The notes under the pieces are model-generated. The model was not told the origin of the DNA, did not search any database, and was given only the letters and a program-made list of their open reading frames with translations. From Streptomyces monomycini (GTDB taxonomy: Bacteria; Actinomycetota; Actinomycetes; Streptomycetales; Streptomycetaceae): a DNA stretch of 64,000 bases. The stretch covers positions 124,001 to 188,000 of the forward strand of contig NZ_JAFIQY010000006.1 in the NCBI RefSeq assembly GCF_022271435.1, written 5' to 3'. The translations under genes and the position numbers were made by a program. Numbering within the stretch: position 1 is the first letter of the stretch; every line of letters starts with the position of its first letter. Below, piece by piece: positions 41,336 through 52,169 of the stretch.

Positions 41336-42838
41336 ATGAGTCTGTCACTGCGCTTCGCCGCCGGATCGCACAAGGGCATGATCCGGGAGGGCAACGAGGA
41401 CTCCGGTTACGCCGGCCCGCGCCTGCTCGCCATCGCCGACGGCATGGGCGGCCAGGCCGCGGGCGAGGTCGCCTCCTCCGAGGTGATCTCCACCCTCGTC
41501 CAGCTCGACGACGACGTCCCCGGCTCCGACATCCTCACCTCCCTCGGTACGGCCGTCCAGCGCGCCAACGACCAGCTGCGCGTCATGGTCGAGGAGGACC
41601 CGCAGCTGGAGGGCATGGGCACGACCCTGACCGCCCTGCTGTGGACCGGGCAGCGGCTCGGCCTCGTCCACGTCGGCGACTCCCGCGCCTACCTGCTGCG
41701 CGACGGCGTCCTGACGCAGATCACGCAGGACCACACCTGGGTGCAGCGGCTCGTCGACGAGGGCCGGATCACCGAGGAGGAAGCCACCACCCACCCGCAG
41801 CGCTCCCTGCTGATGCGCGCGCTGGGCAGCGGCGACCACGTCGAGCCCGACCTGTCCATCCGCGAGGTACGGGCCGGTGACCGCTACCTGATCTGCTCGG
41901 ACGGCCTGTCCGGCGTGGTCAGCCACCAGACCCTCGAAGACACCCTCGCCAGCTACCACGGCCCGCACGAGACGGTGCAGGAACTGATCCAGCTGGCGCT
42001 GCGCGGCGGCGGCCCGGACAACATCACCTGCATCGTCGCCGACGTCCTGGACGTCGACGCCGGTGACACCCTCGCGGGTCACCTCAACGACACCCCGGTC
42101 GTCGTCGGTGCCGTCGCCGAGAACCAGAACCAGCTCAGCGACCCCAGCACGATGCAGACGCCGGCCGCCCGCGCCGCCGAACTGGGCCGCCACCGGGACA
42201 CGCCGCAGAGCGCGCCGGGCGGCTCCTTCGGCCCGCCGGGCAGCGGCGACAACGGCGTCACGGGCCCGCCGCAGGGCTCGTTCGGCGCGTTCACGGACGA
42301 GGAGTTCCTCAAGCCGGAGCGCGGCCGGGGCCGGTGGATCAAGCGTTCGCTGATCATCGTGCTGGCGCTGGCCGTGGTCGGCGGCGGTCTGTACGCGGGC
42401 TACCGCTGGACGCAGACGCAGTACTTCGTCGGCGCCAAGGACGACCACGTCGCGCTGTACCAGGGCATCAGCCAGGATCTCGCCTGGATCAAGCTCAACA
42501 ACGTCGACGAGGACCATCCGGAGATCGAACTCAAGTACCTCCCCGTCTACCAGCGCAACCAGGTCAAGGAGACCATCGCCGTCGACAGCCGCAACCAGGC
42601 GATCGACAAGGTCACCGAGCTGGGCAAGCAGGCCAACGCCTGCCGCTCGAAGGAGACGCGGGAGACGGCGGAGCGCGAGGCGGCCCGTAAGAAGGCCGAG
42701 AAAGACGCCCGAAAGAGCAACAAGCCCGGCAAGCCCGGCGCGCCCCAGGCGACTCCGAAACCCACACCCACCACCAGCCAGACGCCCCCCTCCGAGGAGC
42801 AGCAGAAGCTGGAAAAGAATTGCAGCACCCAGCAGTGA
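41336..42838 (+). CDS. pstP: PP2C-family Ser/Thr phosphatase (PstP-like)
   Basis: The 500-residue enzyme has a metal-dependent PP2C domain (RFAAGSHKGMIREGNEDSGY, IADGMGGQAAGEVASSEVIS, LVHVGDSRAYLLRDGVLTQI, ICSDGLSGVVSHQTLEDTLA, GGPDNITCIVADV), residues 1-245. A Pro/Gly-rich linker, a membrane helix (SLIIVLALAVVGGGLYAGYR, ~340) and an extracytoplasmic tail with Lys/Glu-rich coiled coil complete it. It reverses PknB-type phosphorylation. Starts at GTG 41300 and ATG 41306 are also possible; ATG 41336 begins directly at the domain and has GCGAGG upstream. Confidence 0.93.
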   Translation: MSLSLRFAAGSHKGMIREGNEDSGYAGPRLLAIADGMGGQAAGEVASSEVISTLVQLDDDVPGSDILTSLGTAVQRANDQLRVMVEEDPQLEGMGTTLTALLWTGQRLGLVHVGDSRAYLLRDGVLTQITQDHTWVQRLVDEGRITEEEATTHPQRSLLMRALGSGDHVEPDLSIREVRAGDRYLICSDGLSGVVSHQTLEDTLASYHGPHETVQELIQLALRGGGPDNITCIVADVLDVDAGDTLAGHLNDTPVVVGAVAENQNQLSDPSTMQTPAARAAELGRHRDTPQSAPGGSFGPPGSGDNGVTGPPQGSFGAFTDEEFLKPERGRGRWIKRSLIIVLALAVVGGGLYAGYRWTQTQYFVGAKDDHVALYQGISQDLAWIKLNNVDEDHPEIELKYLPVYQRNQVKETIAVDSRNQAIDKVTELGKQANACRSKETRETAEREAARKKAEKDARKSNKPGKPGAPQATPKPTPTTSQTPPSEEQQKLEKNCSTQQ

Positions 42839-42861
42839 GGGCGTAGGGGGCCGTAGAACTG

Positions 42862-44259
42862 ATGAGCAGTACCACCACCACGACCACCGTGGGCACGATC
42901 GGTGCCCCGAGCCGCCGCAACACCGAGCTGGCCATGCTCGTCTTCGCGGTCCTCATCGCGGTGTTCGCGTACATCAACGTGGGCCTGGCCAAGGAAGGCT
43001 CGGTCCCGGCCGGCGTACTCGGCTACGCCCTCGGCCTCGGCCTGCTGGCCGGCATCACCCACCTCGTCGTCCGCAAGTGGGCGCCGTACGCCGACCCGCT
43101 GATGCTGCCCATCGCGACCCTTCTCAACGGTCTCGGCCTGGTCTTCATCTGGCGCCTGGACCAGGAACCGCAGATCACCACCAAGCAGCTGGGCGGCGCG
43201 ATGGCGCCCGGACAGCTGATGTGGTCGACGCTCGGCGTCGCCCTCTTCCTCGGCGTGCTGATCTTCCTGAAGGACCACCGCGTCCTGCAGCGCTACACCT
43301 ACATCTCGATGGTCGTCGCGCTGGTCCTGCTGATCGCCCCGATCTTCTTCCCGGCCAAGTTCGGCGCCCGCATCTGGATCACCATCCCCGGTGTCGGTTC
43401 GCTGCAGCCCGGTGAGTTCGCCAAGATCGTCATCGCGATCTTCTTCGCGGGCTATCTCATGGTCAAACGGGACGCGCTGGCGCTGGCCAGCCGCCGCTTC
43501 ATGGGCCTGTACCTGCCGCGCGGCCGCGACCTCGGCCCGATCCTGGTCATCTGGGCGCTGAGCCTGATGATCCTGGTCTTCGAGACCGACCTCGGTACGT
43601 CCCTGCTGTTCTTCGGCCTGTTCGTGATCATGCTGTACGTGGCCACCGAGCGGACCAGCTGGATCGTCTTCGGCCTGCTGCTCAGCGCCGGCGGCGCGGT
43701 CGCGGTGGCCACCTTCGAGTCGCACGTGCAGGAGCGGGTGCAGAACTGGCTCAACCCCCTACAGCTGATCAACGGCGGCGTCACCGAGACCGCCCAGGCC
43801 ATGTACTCCTTCGGCTCCGGCGGCATCCTCGGCTCCGGCCTCGGCCAGGGCTACTCCCGCCTGATCGGCGGCATCGCGCCCAAGAGCGACTACATCCTCG
43901 CCACCGTCGGCGAGGAAGCCGGACTCGCCGGCGTGATGGCGGTCCTGCTGCTGTACGGCCTGCTCATCGAGCGCGGCATCCGTACGGCACTGGCCGCCCG
44001 CGACCCGTTCGGCAAGCTCCTCGCCATCGGTCTGTCCGGCGCCTTCGCCCTCCAGGTCTTCGTCGTCGCCGGCGGTGTCACCGGCCTGATCCCGCTGACC
44101 GGCATGACGATGCCGTTCCTCGCACAGGGCGGCTCCTCCGTCATCGCGAACTGGGCCCTGGTCGCGATCCTGCTGCGCATCAGCGACACCGCCCGTCGTC
44201 CCGCCCCGGCCCCCGCGCCCTCGACCGACGCCGAGATGACCCAGGTGGTCCGCCCGTGA
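42862..44259 (+). CDS. FtsW/RodA/SpoVE-family lipid II polymerase
   Basis: The 465-residue protein has about ten to twelve membrane helices and the SEDS signatures LGTSLLFFGLFVIMLYVATE, PGEFAKIVIAIFFAGYLMVK and GIAPKSDYILATVGEEAGLA. SEDS proteins polymerise lipid II into glycan strands with a class B penicillin-binding protein, here the downstream pbpA. Being beside pbpA and pknB suggests a RodA-like cell-wall or sporulation role rather than the division FtsW of the dcw cluster. The ATG is 23 bp after the pstP stop. Confidence 0.93.
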   Translation: MSSTTTTTTVGTIGAPSRRNTELAMLVFAVLIAVFAYINVGLAKEGSVPAGVLGYALGLGLLAGITHLVVRKWAPYADPLMLPIATLLNGLGLVFIWRLDQEPQITTKQLGGAMAPGQLMWSTLGVALFLGVLIFLKDHRVLQRYTYISMVVALVLLIAPIFFPAKFGARIWITIPGVGSLQPGEFAKIVIAIFFAGYLMVKRDALALASRRFMGLYLPRGRDLGPILVIWALSLMILVFETDLGTSLLFFGLFVIMLYVATERTSWIVFGLLLSAGGAVAVATFESHVQERVQNWLNPLQLINGGVTETAQAMYSFGSGGILGSGLGQGYSRLIGGIAPKSDYILATVGEEAGLAGVMAVLLLYGLLIERGIRTALAARDPFGKLLAIGLSGAFALQVFVVAGGVTGLIPLTGMTMPFLAQGGSSVIANWALVAILLRISDTARRPAPAPAPSTDAEMTQVVRP

Positions 44260-45725
44260 ACAAGCCTCTGCGCCGCGTTGCCATCTTCTGCGGCCTGCTG
44301 GTTCTCTCCCTGCTCATCCGCGTCAACTGGGTGCAGTTCGTCCAGGCCGACGAGCTGAAGAACGACACGCACAACCGGCGCGTGGCCATCGAGCGCTACA
44401 GCCAGCCGCGCGGCAACATCATCGTCGATGGCAAGGCCGTCACCGGCTCGACCACCAACGAGAGCGGCGACTTCAAGTACAAGCGGACCTACAAGGACGG
44501 CCCGATGTGGGCGCCGGTCACCGGCTACGCGTCCCAGGCGTTCGGCTCCAACCAGCTCGAAAAGCTCAACGACAGCATCCTGTCCGGAACCGACGACAAG
44601 CTCTTCTTCAGCCGTACGGTCGACATGTTCACCGGCGACAAGCAAAAGGGCGGCGACGTCGTCACCACCCTGAACGCCAAGGCGCAGAAGGCCGCCTACG
44701 AGGGCCTGGGCAAGAGCAAGGGCGCGGTCGCCGCGATCAACCCGGAGACCGGCGCGATCCTGGCGCTGGCCAGCACCCCGTCGTACGACCCCTCCACCTT
44801 CGCCGGCATGTCCGACAAGGACGCCAAGGCGTACAACGGGCTGCTGAAGAAGAACAACCCGGACGACCCGATGCTCAACCGGGCGCTGCGCCAGACCTAC
44901 CCGCCGGGCTCCACCTTCAAGGTCGTCACCGCCGCCGCGGCGCTGGAGAACGGCCTCTACACCGACATCAACGCCAAGACCGACTCGCCGCTGCCCTGGT
45001 ACCTGCCGGACACCGCGCACCAGCCGCTGAACAACGAGGGCAACATCCCCTGCGAGAACGCCAGCCTCAAGGAAGCGCTGCGCTGGTCCTGCAACACCGT
45101 CTTCGGCAAGATCAGCGCCGACCTCGGCAACAAGAAGATGAAGGCCGAGGCCGAGAAGTTCGGCTACAACGACCCTGAGGTCGACACCCCGGTACGGGCC
45201 GCCGAGAGCGTCTACCCGACCGACAACCGGCCGCAGAACGCGATGGCCGGCATCGGCCAGGCGTCCAACCGCGCCACCCCGCTGCAGATGGCCATGGTCA
45301 CCGCGGCCATCGCCAACGGCGGCAAGCTGATGAAGCCGTACATGGTCGACCAGCTGGTGGCCCCCAACCTCAACGTCGTGCAGCAGCACACGCCGGAGGC
45401 GATGAGCCAGCCGCTCAAGCCGGAGAACGCCCAGAAGCTCCAGGAGATGATGGAGGGTGTCGTCAAGAACGGCACCGGCACCAACGGCCAGATCGACGGG
45501 GTCACCGTCGGCGGCAAGACCGGCACCGCCCAGCACGGCGAGAACAACAAGGACAACCCGTACGCCTGGTTCATCTCCTACGCCAAGACCTCCAAGGGAA
45601 CGCCGGTGGCCGTCGCCGTCGTGATCGAGGGCTCGGACACGCTCCGCGGCGACATCGCGGGCGGCAAGCTGGCCGCCCCCATCGCCAAGAAGGTCATGGA
45701 GGCGGTACTCGACGGCAAGAAGTGA
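44256..45725 (+). CDS. pbpA: Class B penicillin-binding protein PbpA
   Basis: The 489-residue transpeptidase has an N-terminal membrane anchor (VAIFCGLLVLSLLIRVNWVQ), a dimerisation/pedestal region, and the catalytic domain with PPGSTFKVVTAAAALENG (SxxK serine), WSCNTVFGK (SxN) and VGGKTGTAQHG (KTG). Together with the SEDS protein it crosslinks peptidoglycan. The GTGA overlap with the ftsW/rodA gene supports joint translation. PbpA of mycobacteria is a known PknB substrate, which fits the neighbouring kinase; phosphorylation here is inferred. Confidence 0.95.
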   Translation: MNKPLRRVAIFCGLLVLSLLIRVNWVQFVQADELKNDTHNRRVAIERYSQPRGNIIVDGKAVTGSTTNESGDFKYKRTYKDGPMWAPVTGYASQAFGSNQLEKLNDSILSGTDDKLFFSRTVDMFTGDKQKGGDVVTTLNAKAQKAAYEGLGKSKGAVAAINPETGAILALASTPSYDPSTFAGMSDKDAKAYNGLLKKNNPDDPMLNRALRQTYPPGSTFKVVTAAAALENGLYTDINAKTDSPLPWYLPDTAHQPLNNEGNIPCENASLKEALRWSCNTVFGKISADLGNKKMKAEAEKFGYNDPEVDTPVRAAESVYPTDNRPQNAMAGIGQASNRATPLQMAMVTAAIANGGKLMKPYMVDQLVAPNLNVVQQHTPEAMSQPLKPENAQKLQEMMEGVVKNGTGTNGQIDGVTVGGKTGTAQHGENNKDNPYAWFISYAKTSKGTPVAVAVVIEGSDTLRGDIAGGKLAAPIAKKVMEAVLDGKK

Positions 45726-45871
45726 CCCCGGTCACGCCAATACCGGTCGGATATCAGGTGCCGGTCGCGACCGGGCCCCGCACGGCGTGCCGGGTACGGT
45801 ATGCCCGAACAGCACACCGCCGGACCACACACGGGTGCGGTCGGGACTGACGGAGAGGGCTGGAGAAGCTT

Positions 45872-47887
<2,016 letters not shown>

Positions 47888-47908
47888 CGGGTCACCGTCG
47901 GAGTACGG

Positions 47909-47943
47909 GAAAGCCCCGGCGCCCTTCTGGGGGGCCGGGGCTT
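47909..47943. terminator. Bidirectional terminator after pknB
   Basis: The stem AAAGCCCCGGC / GCCGGGGCTTT encloses a 13-base loop. The A and T ends suit both strands, between the convergent pknB and sortase genes. Confidence 0.85.
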
Positions 47944-48018
47944 TGCCGTGGGCGGGGCTGTCCGCCGTGGCCGCTACGGGTCGTCGGGGCGGGACCGGCC
48001 GTGGGGCCGGTCCCGGCC

Positions 48019-48765
48019 TCAGCGCAGTTCCTTCGGCGGGGTGCGCCGGGCGTCGACCTTCTCGGTGCGCTCCAGCTCGCCCCAGACGATGTAGCGGTAC
48101 GTGGAGGTGTAGACCGGCGTGCAGGTCGTGAGCGTGATGTAGCGGCCCGGCTTGCGCTTGCCGGACTCCTTGGGGACGTCGTCCAGGACGTCGACGTTGT
48201 ACTTCGAGGTCTCGTCCAAGGACGCGTAGACCTTGTAGATGTACCAGGTGTCCTTGGACTCGAAGACGATCGGATCGCCGTCCTTGAGCTTGTCGATGTT
48301 GTGGAACTTCGCGCCGTGCCCGTCGCGGTGCGCGGCGAGCGAGAAGTTGCCCTTCTTGTCCTGCGGAAGGGCCGACTTGACGGGCTCGGTGTAGTAGCCG
48401 GCGACGCCCTCGTTCAGGACGTCGGGGTCGATGCCCTTCTTGACGAGCACCTCGCCGTTCTTCATCGCCGGGACGTGCAGGAAGCCGATGCCGTCCTTGG
48501 TGTCGAGCGCGCCGGGGCCCTTCGGGGCCTGTGCCCAGTTCTTGCGCACCGTGTCGCCCTGCTTGTGCGCCTCGCGGTCGGCGAGGACGTTCGTCCACCA
48601 CAGCGAGTAGACGACGAAGAGGGCCAGGATCAGCCCCGCCGTGATCAGCAGTTCTCCGACGACGCTGACGACGGCGGCGATGCGCCCGCGCAGGCGGCGC
48701 GGCGGCGTGGACGCCGGCGGCTCCGCCGCCGGGCCGGTGTCCTCGTCGTGTCCGGTGGCAGTCAC
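48019..48765 (-). CDS. Class E sortase
   Basis: The 248-residue protein has one membrane helix (VVGELLITAGLILALFVVYS, ~36-55) and a sortase domain with the catalytic histidine in SLAAHRDGHG, the cysteine in ITLTTCTPVYT and the arginine in STYRYIVWG. Class E sortases of Streptomyces (SrtE1/SrtE2 type) recognise LAXTG and anchor long chaplins to the wall for aerial growth. Position next to pknB matches SrtE2 of S. coelicolor. GTG 48765 is 25 bp after the next sortase's stop, so the pair is co-transcribed. No LAXTG substrate is in the window. Confidence 0.92.
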   Translation of the reverse strand: MTATGHDEDTGPAAEPPASTPPRRLRGRIAAVVSVVGELLITAGLILALFVVYSLWWTNVLADREAHKQGDTVRKNWAQAPKGPGALDTKDGIGFLHVPAMKNGEVLVKKGIDPDVLNEGVAGYYTEPVKSALPQDKKGNFSLAAHRDGHGAKFHNIDKLKDGDPIVFESKDTWYIYKVYASLDETSKYNVDVLDDVPKESGKRKPGRYITLTTCTPVYTSTYRYIVWGELERTEKVDARRTPPKELR

Positions 48766-48790
48766 CGCGTGGTACCCCTCTTACATTCGC

Positions 48791-50416
48791 TCAGCTGACG
48801 AGCGCATCCGGCTTGCCCTTGCTCCGCGGCCGCTCCTCGACCATCTTGCCCCAGACGATCATCCGGTAGGTACTGGTGAATTCGGGCGTGCAGGTCGTCA
48901 GCGTGAGGTAGCGGCCGGGGCGGGTGAACCCGGATCGCCTCGGCACCGGATCGAGCACCGCGATGTCCCGGGGCGAGGTCTGCGGCAGGATGCTCTCCAT
49001 CGTGTACGTGTAGTACGTGCTGCGCGTCTCGACGACGATCTTGTCGCCCTTGGTGAGCTTGTTGATGTAGCGGAACGGCTCACCGTGCGTGTTGCGGTGG
49101 CCGGCCACCGCGAAGTTGCCCTGCTTGTCCCAGGGCATCGCGGTCTTCACGCTGTTCTTGTCGTAGTGGCCGACCATGCCGCGGTCCAGCACCGCGGGCT
49201 TGTCGATGCCCTCGGCGATCGGGACCTTCACGTCCAGCTTGGGGATGTACATGATGGCGAAGCCCTGGCCGGCCGAGAAGGCGTCGGGCTTGCGGTCCTC
49301 GCCGCCCTCGTCCCACTCGTGCTCCAGGTTGCTGGCGGTGCCGCCGGCCTGCTGGTGCGCCAGGACGTTCGTCCACCACAGCTGGTAGGTGACGAAGAGC
49401 AGCATCAGCACGCCGAGGGTGATGAACACCTCGCCCACGGCGCGGCTGATGACGGTGCCCGGACTCTCCTTGCCGGCCCGCTCGGCGCGACGGGCCTCCA
49501 GCCGGGTCATGGGCACCGATGGCGCCTCAGCGGCCGAGGAGGAGGCGTCCGTACCGCCCGAATGGGAACCACGCCGTGCGCGCCTGTTACCGCGTTTGGC
49601 GGCCTCCTGAGCGGCTTTACGGCGTGCGGCACGGCCCCCGGTCGCCGGTGGCGTCGAGGCCGACGCGTCGGAGGCCGGGGCTTCGGGCTCGGTTTCACGT
49701 GAAACAACGTCCGGCCCGCCGTGCGCGACGCCTGCTTCCGTGGCCTGACGGAGCGCCATGGTCTCGGCGTCGAAGGCGGGATCCGGGTCGGCAGTACCGA
49801 CCGGAGCACCGACCGGGCCCGGTACGTACGGCGGGTCCAGGACCGGGTTCAGGAACGGGTCCGGCGCGGGCTCGGGGCTCGGTGCGGGCGCTTGCACAGG
49901 CGTGGGCCCTGGTGCGGGCATGGACCCTGGTGCGGGCATGGACCCGGACGCCGGGGAACGGTCCGGACCGGATATCGCGCGGCCCTGTTCCTGGCCGTGA
50001 GCCTGGCTCTGGCCCTGTCCCTGCCCCTGTCCTTGCCCGTGGCCCGTGTTCTGCCCCTGCTGCTGCGCAGGGGGCGCCACCGGAGCCTGATGCGGCCGGA
50101 ACCACGGAGAACCGCTCCGCCCGGAGGCGGGCTGCCCGGCCTGCGGAGACTGCACCGGCTGTGCGGGCCGCACCGGCTGAGCAGTCTGCCCTCGCTCCGA
50201 CCGGCCGGGCCGCTCCGGCTGCGCACGCTCGTCCCGCTCGGAGCCCGGTCGCCCCGGTCCCGGTTCCCGTGCCGGCGGACGGCCGGGGAGCGGGTCCGTC
50301 AGCGGGTCGTCCAGCTGCCCGACGGCCGCCTCGAACGCCTCACGGTCGTACGGGCCGTCGGCGTCACGCGACGGGTCGTAGGACCTTCCCTCGCGCCCGC
50401 GGCGGAGGTCAGTCAC
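48791..50416 (-). CDS. Class E sortase with long disordered N-terminus
   Basis: The 541-residue protein has a ~330-residue N-terminus rich in Pro, Gln, Gly and Ala (GQGQGQGQSQ and SMPAPG repeats), then a membrane helix (GEVFITLGVLMLLFVTYQLW) and a sortase domain with AGHRNTHGEP (His), LTLTTCTPEFT (Cys) and STYRMIVWG (Arg). GTG 50416 overlaps the pabA stop (GTGA). A perfect ParB site parS lies in frame at 49692-49705, coding VSRET. The enlarged N-terminus is cytoplasmic and may be a flexible or interaction region. It corresponds by position to SrtE1. Confidence 0.9.
   Translation of the reverse strand: MTDLRRGREGRSYDPSRDADGPYDREAFEAAVGQLDDPLTDPLPGRPPAREPGPGRPGSERDERAQPERPGRSERGQTAQPVRPAQPVQSPQAGQPASGRSGSPWFRPHQAPVAPPAQQQGQNTGHGQGQGQGQGQSQAHGQEQGRAISGPDRSPASGSMPAPGSMPAPGPTPVQAPAPSPEPAPDPFLNPVLDPPYVPGPVGAPVGTADPDPAFDAETMALRQATEAGVAHGGPDVVSRETEPEAPASDASASTPPATGGRAARRKAAQEAAKRGNRRARRGSHSGGTDASSSAAEAPSVPMTRLEARRAERAGKESPGTVISRAVGEVFITLGVLMLLFVTYQLWWTNVLAHQQAGGTASNLEHEWDEGGEDRKPDAFSAGQGFAIMYIPKLDVKVPIAEGIDKPAVLDRGMVGHYDKNSVKTAMPWDKQGNFAVAGHRNTHGEPFRYINKLTKGDKIVVETRSTYYTYTMESILPQTSPRDIAVLDPVPRRSGFTRPGRYLTLTTCTPEFTSTYRMIVWGKMVEERPRSKGKPDALVS
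49692..49705. other. parS (ParB-binding) site
   Basis: GTTTCACGTGAAAC is a perfect 14-bp palindrome identical to the Streptomyces parS consensus. Such sites cluster around oriC and load ParB for chromosome segregation. This one is inside a sortase coding sequence. Confidence 0.9.
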
Positions 50417-51063
50417 GCGCCAACCTTGCCGACCACCGGGGCGAGCCCCGCCGAACGCTCCACCGCACCGGAGTCGCCGCACTCCACCAGCCAGTTGGCG
50501 AGCATCCGGTGGCCCCACTCGGTCAGGACCGACTCGGGGTGGAACTGGACGCCTTCGACGGGAAGTTCACGGTGCCGCAGCCCCATCGCCACGCCGGTCT
50601 CGGCGTCGTCGCCCGTCCAGGCGGTGACCACCATCTCGTCGGGGACGGTGCCGGGCTGTACGGCCAGGGAGTGGTAGCGGGTGGCGGTGAAGGGGGTGGG
50701 CAGGCCCTTGAAGACGCCCGCGCCCTCGTGGGAGACCAGCGAGGTCTTGCCGTGCAGCAGCTCGGGGGCCCGGCCCACCACACCGCCGTAGGCGACCGCC
50801 ATCGACTGCAACCCGAGGCAGACCCCGAAGACCGGCACGCCCGTGTCGGCGCAGTGCCGGACCATGTCGACACAGACACCCGCCTGCTCGGGGGCGCCGG
50901 GGCCGGGAGAGAGCAGTACGCCGTCGAAGCCGTCCTGAGCATGCCGCAGCTCGACCTCGTCGTTGCGCAGCACCTCGCACTCGGCCCCGAGTTGGTAGAG
51001 GTACTGGACGAGGTTGAAAACGAAGCTGTCGTAGTTGTCGACGACAAGAATCCTCGCGGTCAT
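50413..51063 (-). CDS. pabA: Glutamine amidotransferase, PabA/TrpG type
   Basis: The 216-residue class I amidotransferase has ILVVDNYDSFVFNLVQYLYQ, LSPGPGAPEQAG, the nucleophile in VFGVCLGLQSMAVAYGG and the GVQFHPESVLTEWG His-Glu pair. It supplies ammonia to an aminodeoxychorismate or anthranilate synthase large subunit; no partner is nearby. The nucleophile motif reads GVCLGLQ, where the classic form is GVCLGHQ. It overlaps the small ORF upstream (ATGA) and the sortase downstream (GTGA). Confidence 0.9.
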   Translation of the reverse strand: MTARILVVDNYDSFVFNLVQYLYQLGAECEVLRNDEVELRHAQDGFDGVLLSPGPGAPEQAGVCVDMVRHCADTGVPVFGVCLGLQSMAVAYGGVVGRAPELLHGKTSLVSHEGAGVFKGLPTPFTATRYHSLAVQPGTVPDEMVVTAWTGDDAETGVAMGLRHRELPVEGVQFHPESVLTEWGHRMLANWLVECGDSGAVERSAGLAPVVGKVGA

Positions 51064-51236
51064 CGGACGGCTCCCATCCCTCGGTCGACCGTGACGTCGT
51101 TGAAGGGGAGCAGCGGCTCCGCCCACGGGAAGACGTACTGGAAGAGCACATAGACGATCGCCAGCACCAGCACGAGGGAGATCAGCGCCCTCACCCATGC
51201 GTTGCCCGGCAGATGCCGCCAGATCCAGCCGTACAT
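51060..51236 (-). CDS. 58-residue small membrane protein
   Basis: A short gene below usual length cut-offs. It begins MYGWIWRHLPGNAWVRAL, has one hydrophobic helix (ISLVLVLAIVYVLFQYVF) and ends with FNDVTVDRGMGAVR. The stop overlaps the pabA start (ATGA), and codon use is typical, which supports real translation. Function is unknown; it sits in the sortase-pabA operon and may be part of the same envelope complex. Confidence 0.75.
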   Translation of the reverse strand: MYGWIWRHLPGNAWVRALISLVLVLAIVYVLFQYVFPWAEPLLPFNDVTVDRGMGAVR

Positions 51237-51329
51237 GCTGTCGCTGCCCCTACTTGCCGATGACGATGACCGTGTCGATCGATGTCGATCGCCCCACCAG
51301 ACTAAAGGGCGAGGGCGGCGGCCGGGGGG

Positions 51330-52118
51330 TCAGCCGGTCAAAGCCGACGGCCTTCCGCGCTCCACGGGTTGGGTGGAATCCAGGTGTGCCCAGACGATCA
51401 GCCGGTGACTGTGGCCCCACTCCGGCTCGCAGGTCGTCAGCGTGAGGTACCGGCCCGGCCCGTTGTATCCCGATTTGCGCGGTACGGGGTCGATCACCCC
51501 GATGTCGGTGGGCACCGTCGTGTAGGGGCGCCGGTCGATCCGGTATGTGTACCAGGTCGTGCCGTCCGTGAGCACCACCGCGTCGCCCGGCCGCAGTTCG
51601 GGGAAGTCCTTGAACGGGTCACCGTAGGTGCGGCGGTGCCCGGCGACCGCGAAGTTGCCCGTCCCGCCGAGCCGCGCGGTGCGGTCGTAGTGGCCCAGCC
51701 CCTTCTTCAGGACGTCCGTCCCGGTGCCCTCCAGTACGGGCTTGCTCCAGTCGGCGCCGAACCGCGGGATGTACATCACGGCGAAGGACTTGCCGTTCTC
51801 GTACCGCGGTCGCTTTCCGGTTCCGCCGGGCTGCCCGGCGGCACCGTCCGGGGACGCGGTGGCGAGCGGGCCGGTGGACCACCGGTCCTGGAGTGCGCCG
51901 ATCTCACCGTCCATCGCGCTGTCGGCCCGTACGCCGGTCCAGAACAGGACGTACACCACGAACAGCACGATCAGCGTGCCGACGGTGACGCACACCTCGC
52001 TGAACGTCCGTACGACCAGCCGCGCCACCGTGACGGGCCGCCGGCCCCGGCCGGCCCTGCCTTCCGCCCCGGGCCGCGCCGCCCTGGACCGCGCCGCCCC
52101 CCTGGACCGTGCCGTCAT
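51330..52118 (-). CDS. Third class E sortase
   Basis: The 262-residue protein has a basic N-terminus, a membrane helix (FSEVCVTVGTLIVLFVVYVL, ~40-60), and the sortase triad in AGHRRTYGDPF, LTLTTCEPEWG and HSHRLIVWAH. It keeps the class E core but has a Gly/Pro-rich loop (SPDGAAGQPGGTGK) between the helix and the catalytic domain. It lies upstream of the other two sortases and downstream of DUF881. ATG 52118 has GGGGAGGGGG upstream. A role in surface-protein anchoring is inferred; the substrate is unknown. Confidence 0.9.
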   Translation of the reverse strand: MTARSRGAARSRAARPGAEGRAGRGRRPVTVARLVVRTFSEVCVTVGTLIVLFVVYVLFWTGVRADSAMDGEIGALQDRWSTGPLATASPDGAAGQPGGTGKRPRYENGKSFAVMYIPRFGADWSKPVLEGTGTDVLKKGLGHYDRTARLGGTGNFAVAGHRRTYGDPFKDFPELRPGDAVVLTDGTTWYTYRIDRRPYTTVPTDIGVIDPVPRKSGYNGPGRYLTLTTCEPEWGHSHRLIVWAHLDSTQPVERGRPSALTG

Positions 52119-52169
52119 CGCGGACCGCCCCCTCCCCGGCCGCCGGCGCCGGTGCGGGCGGCCGGCGGA

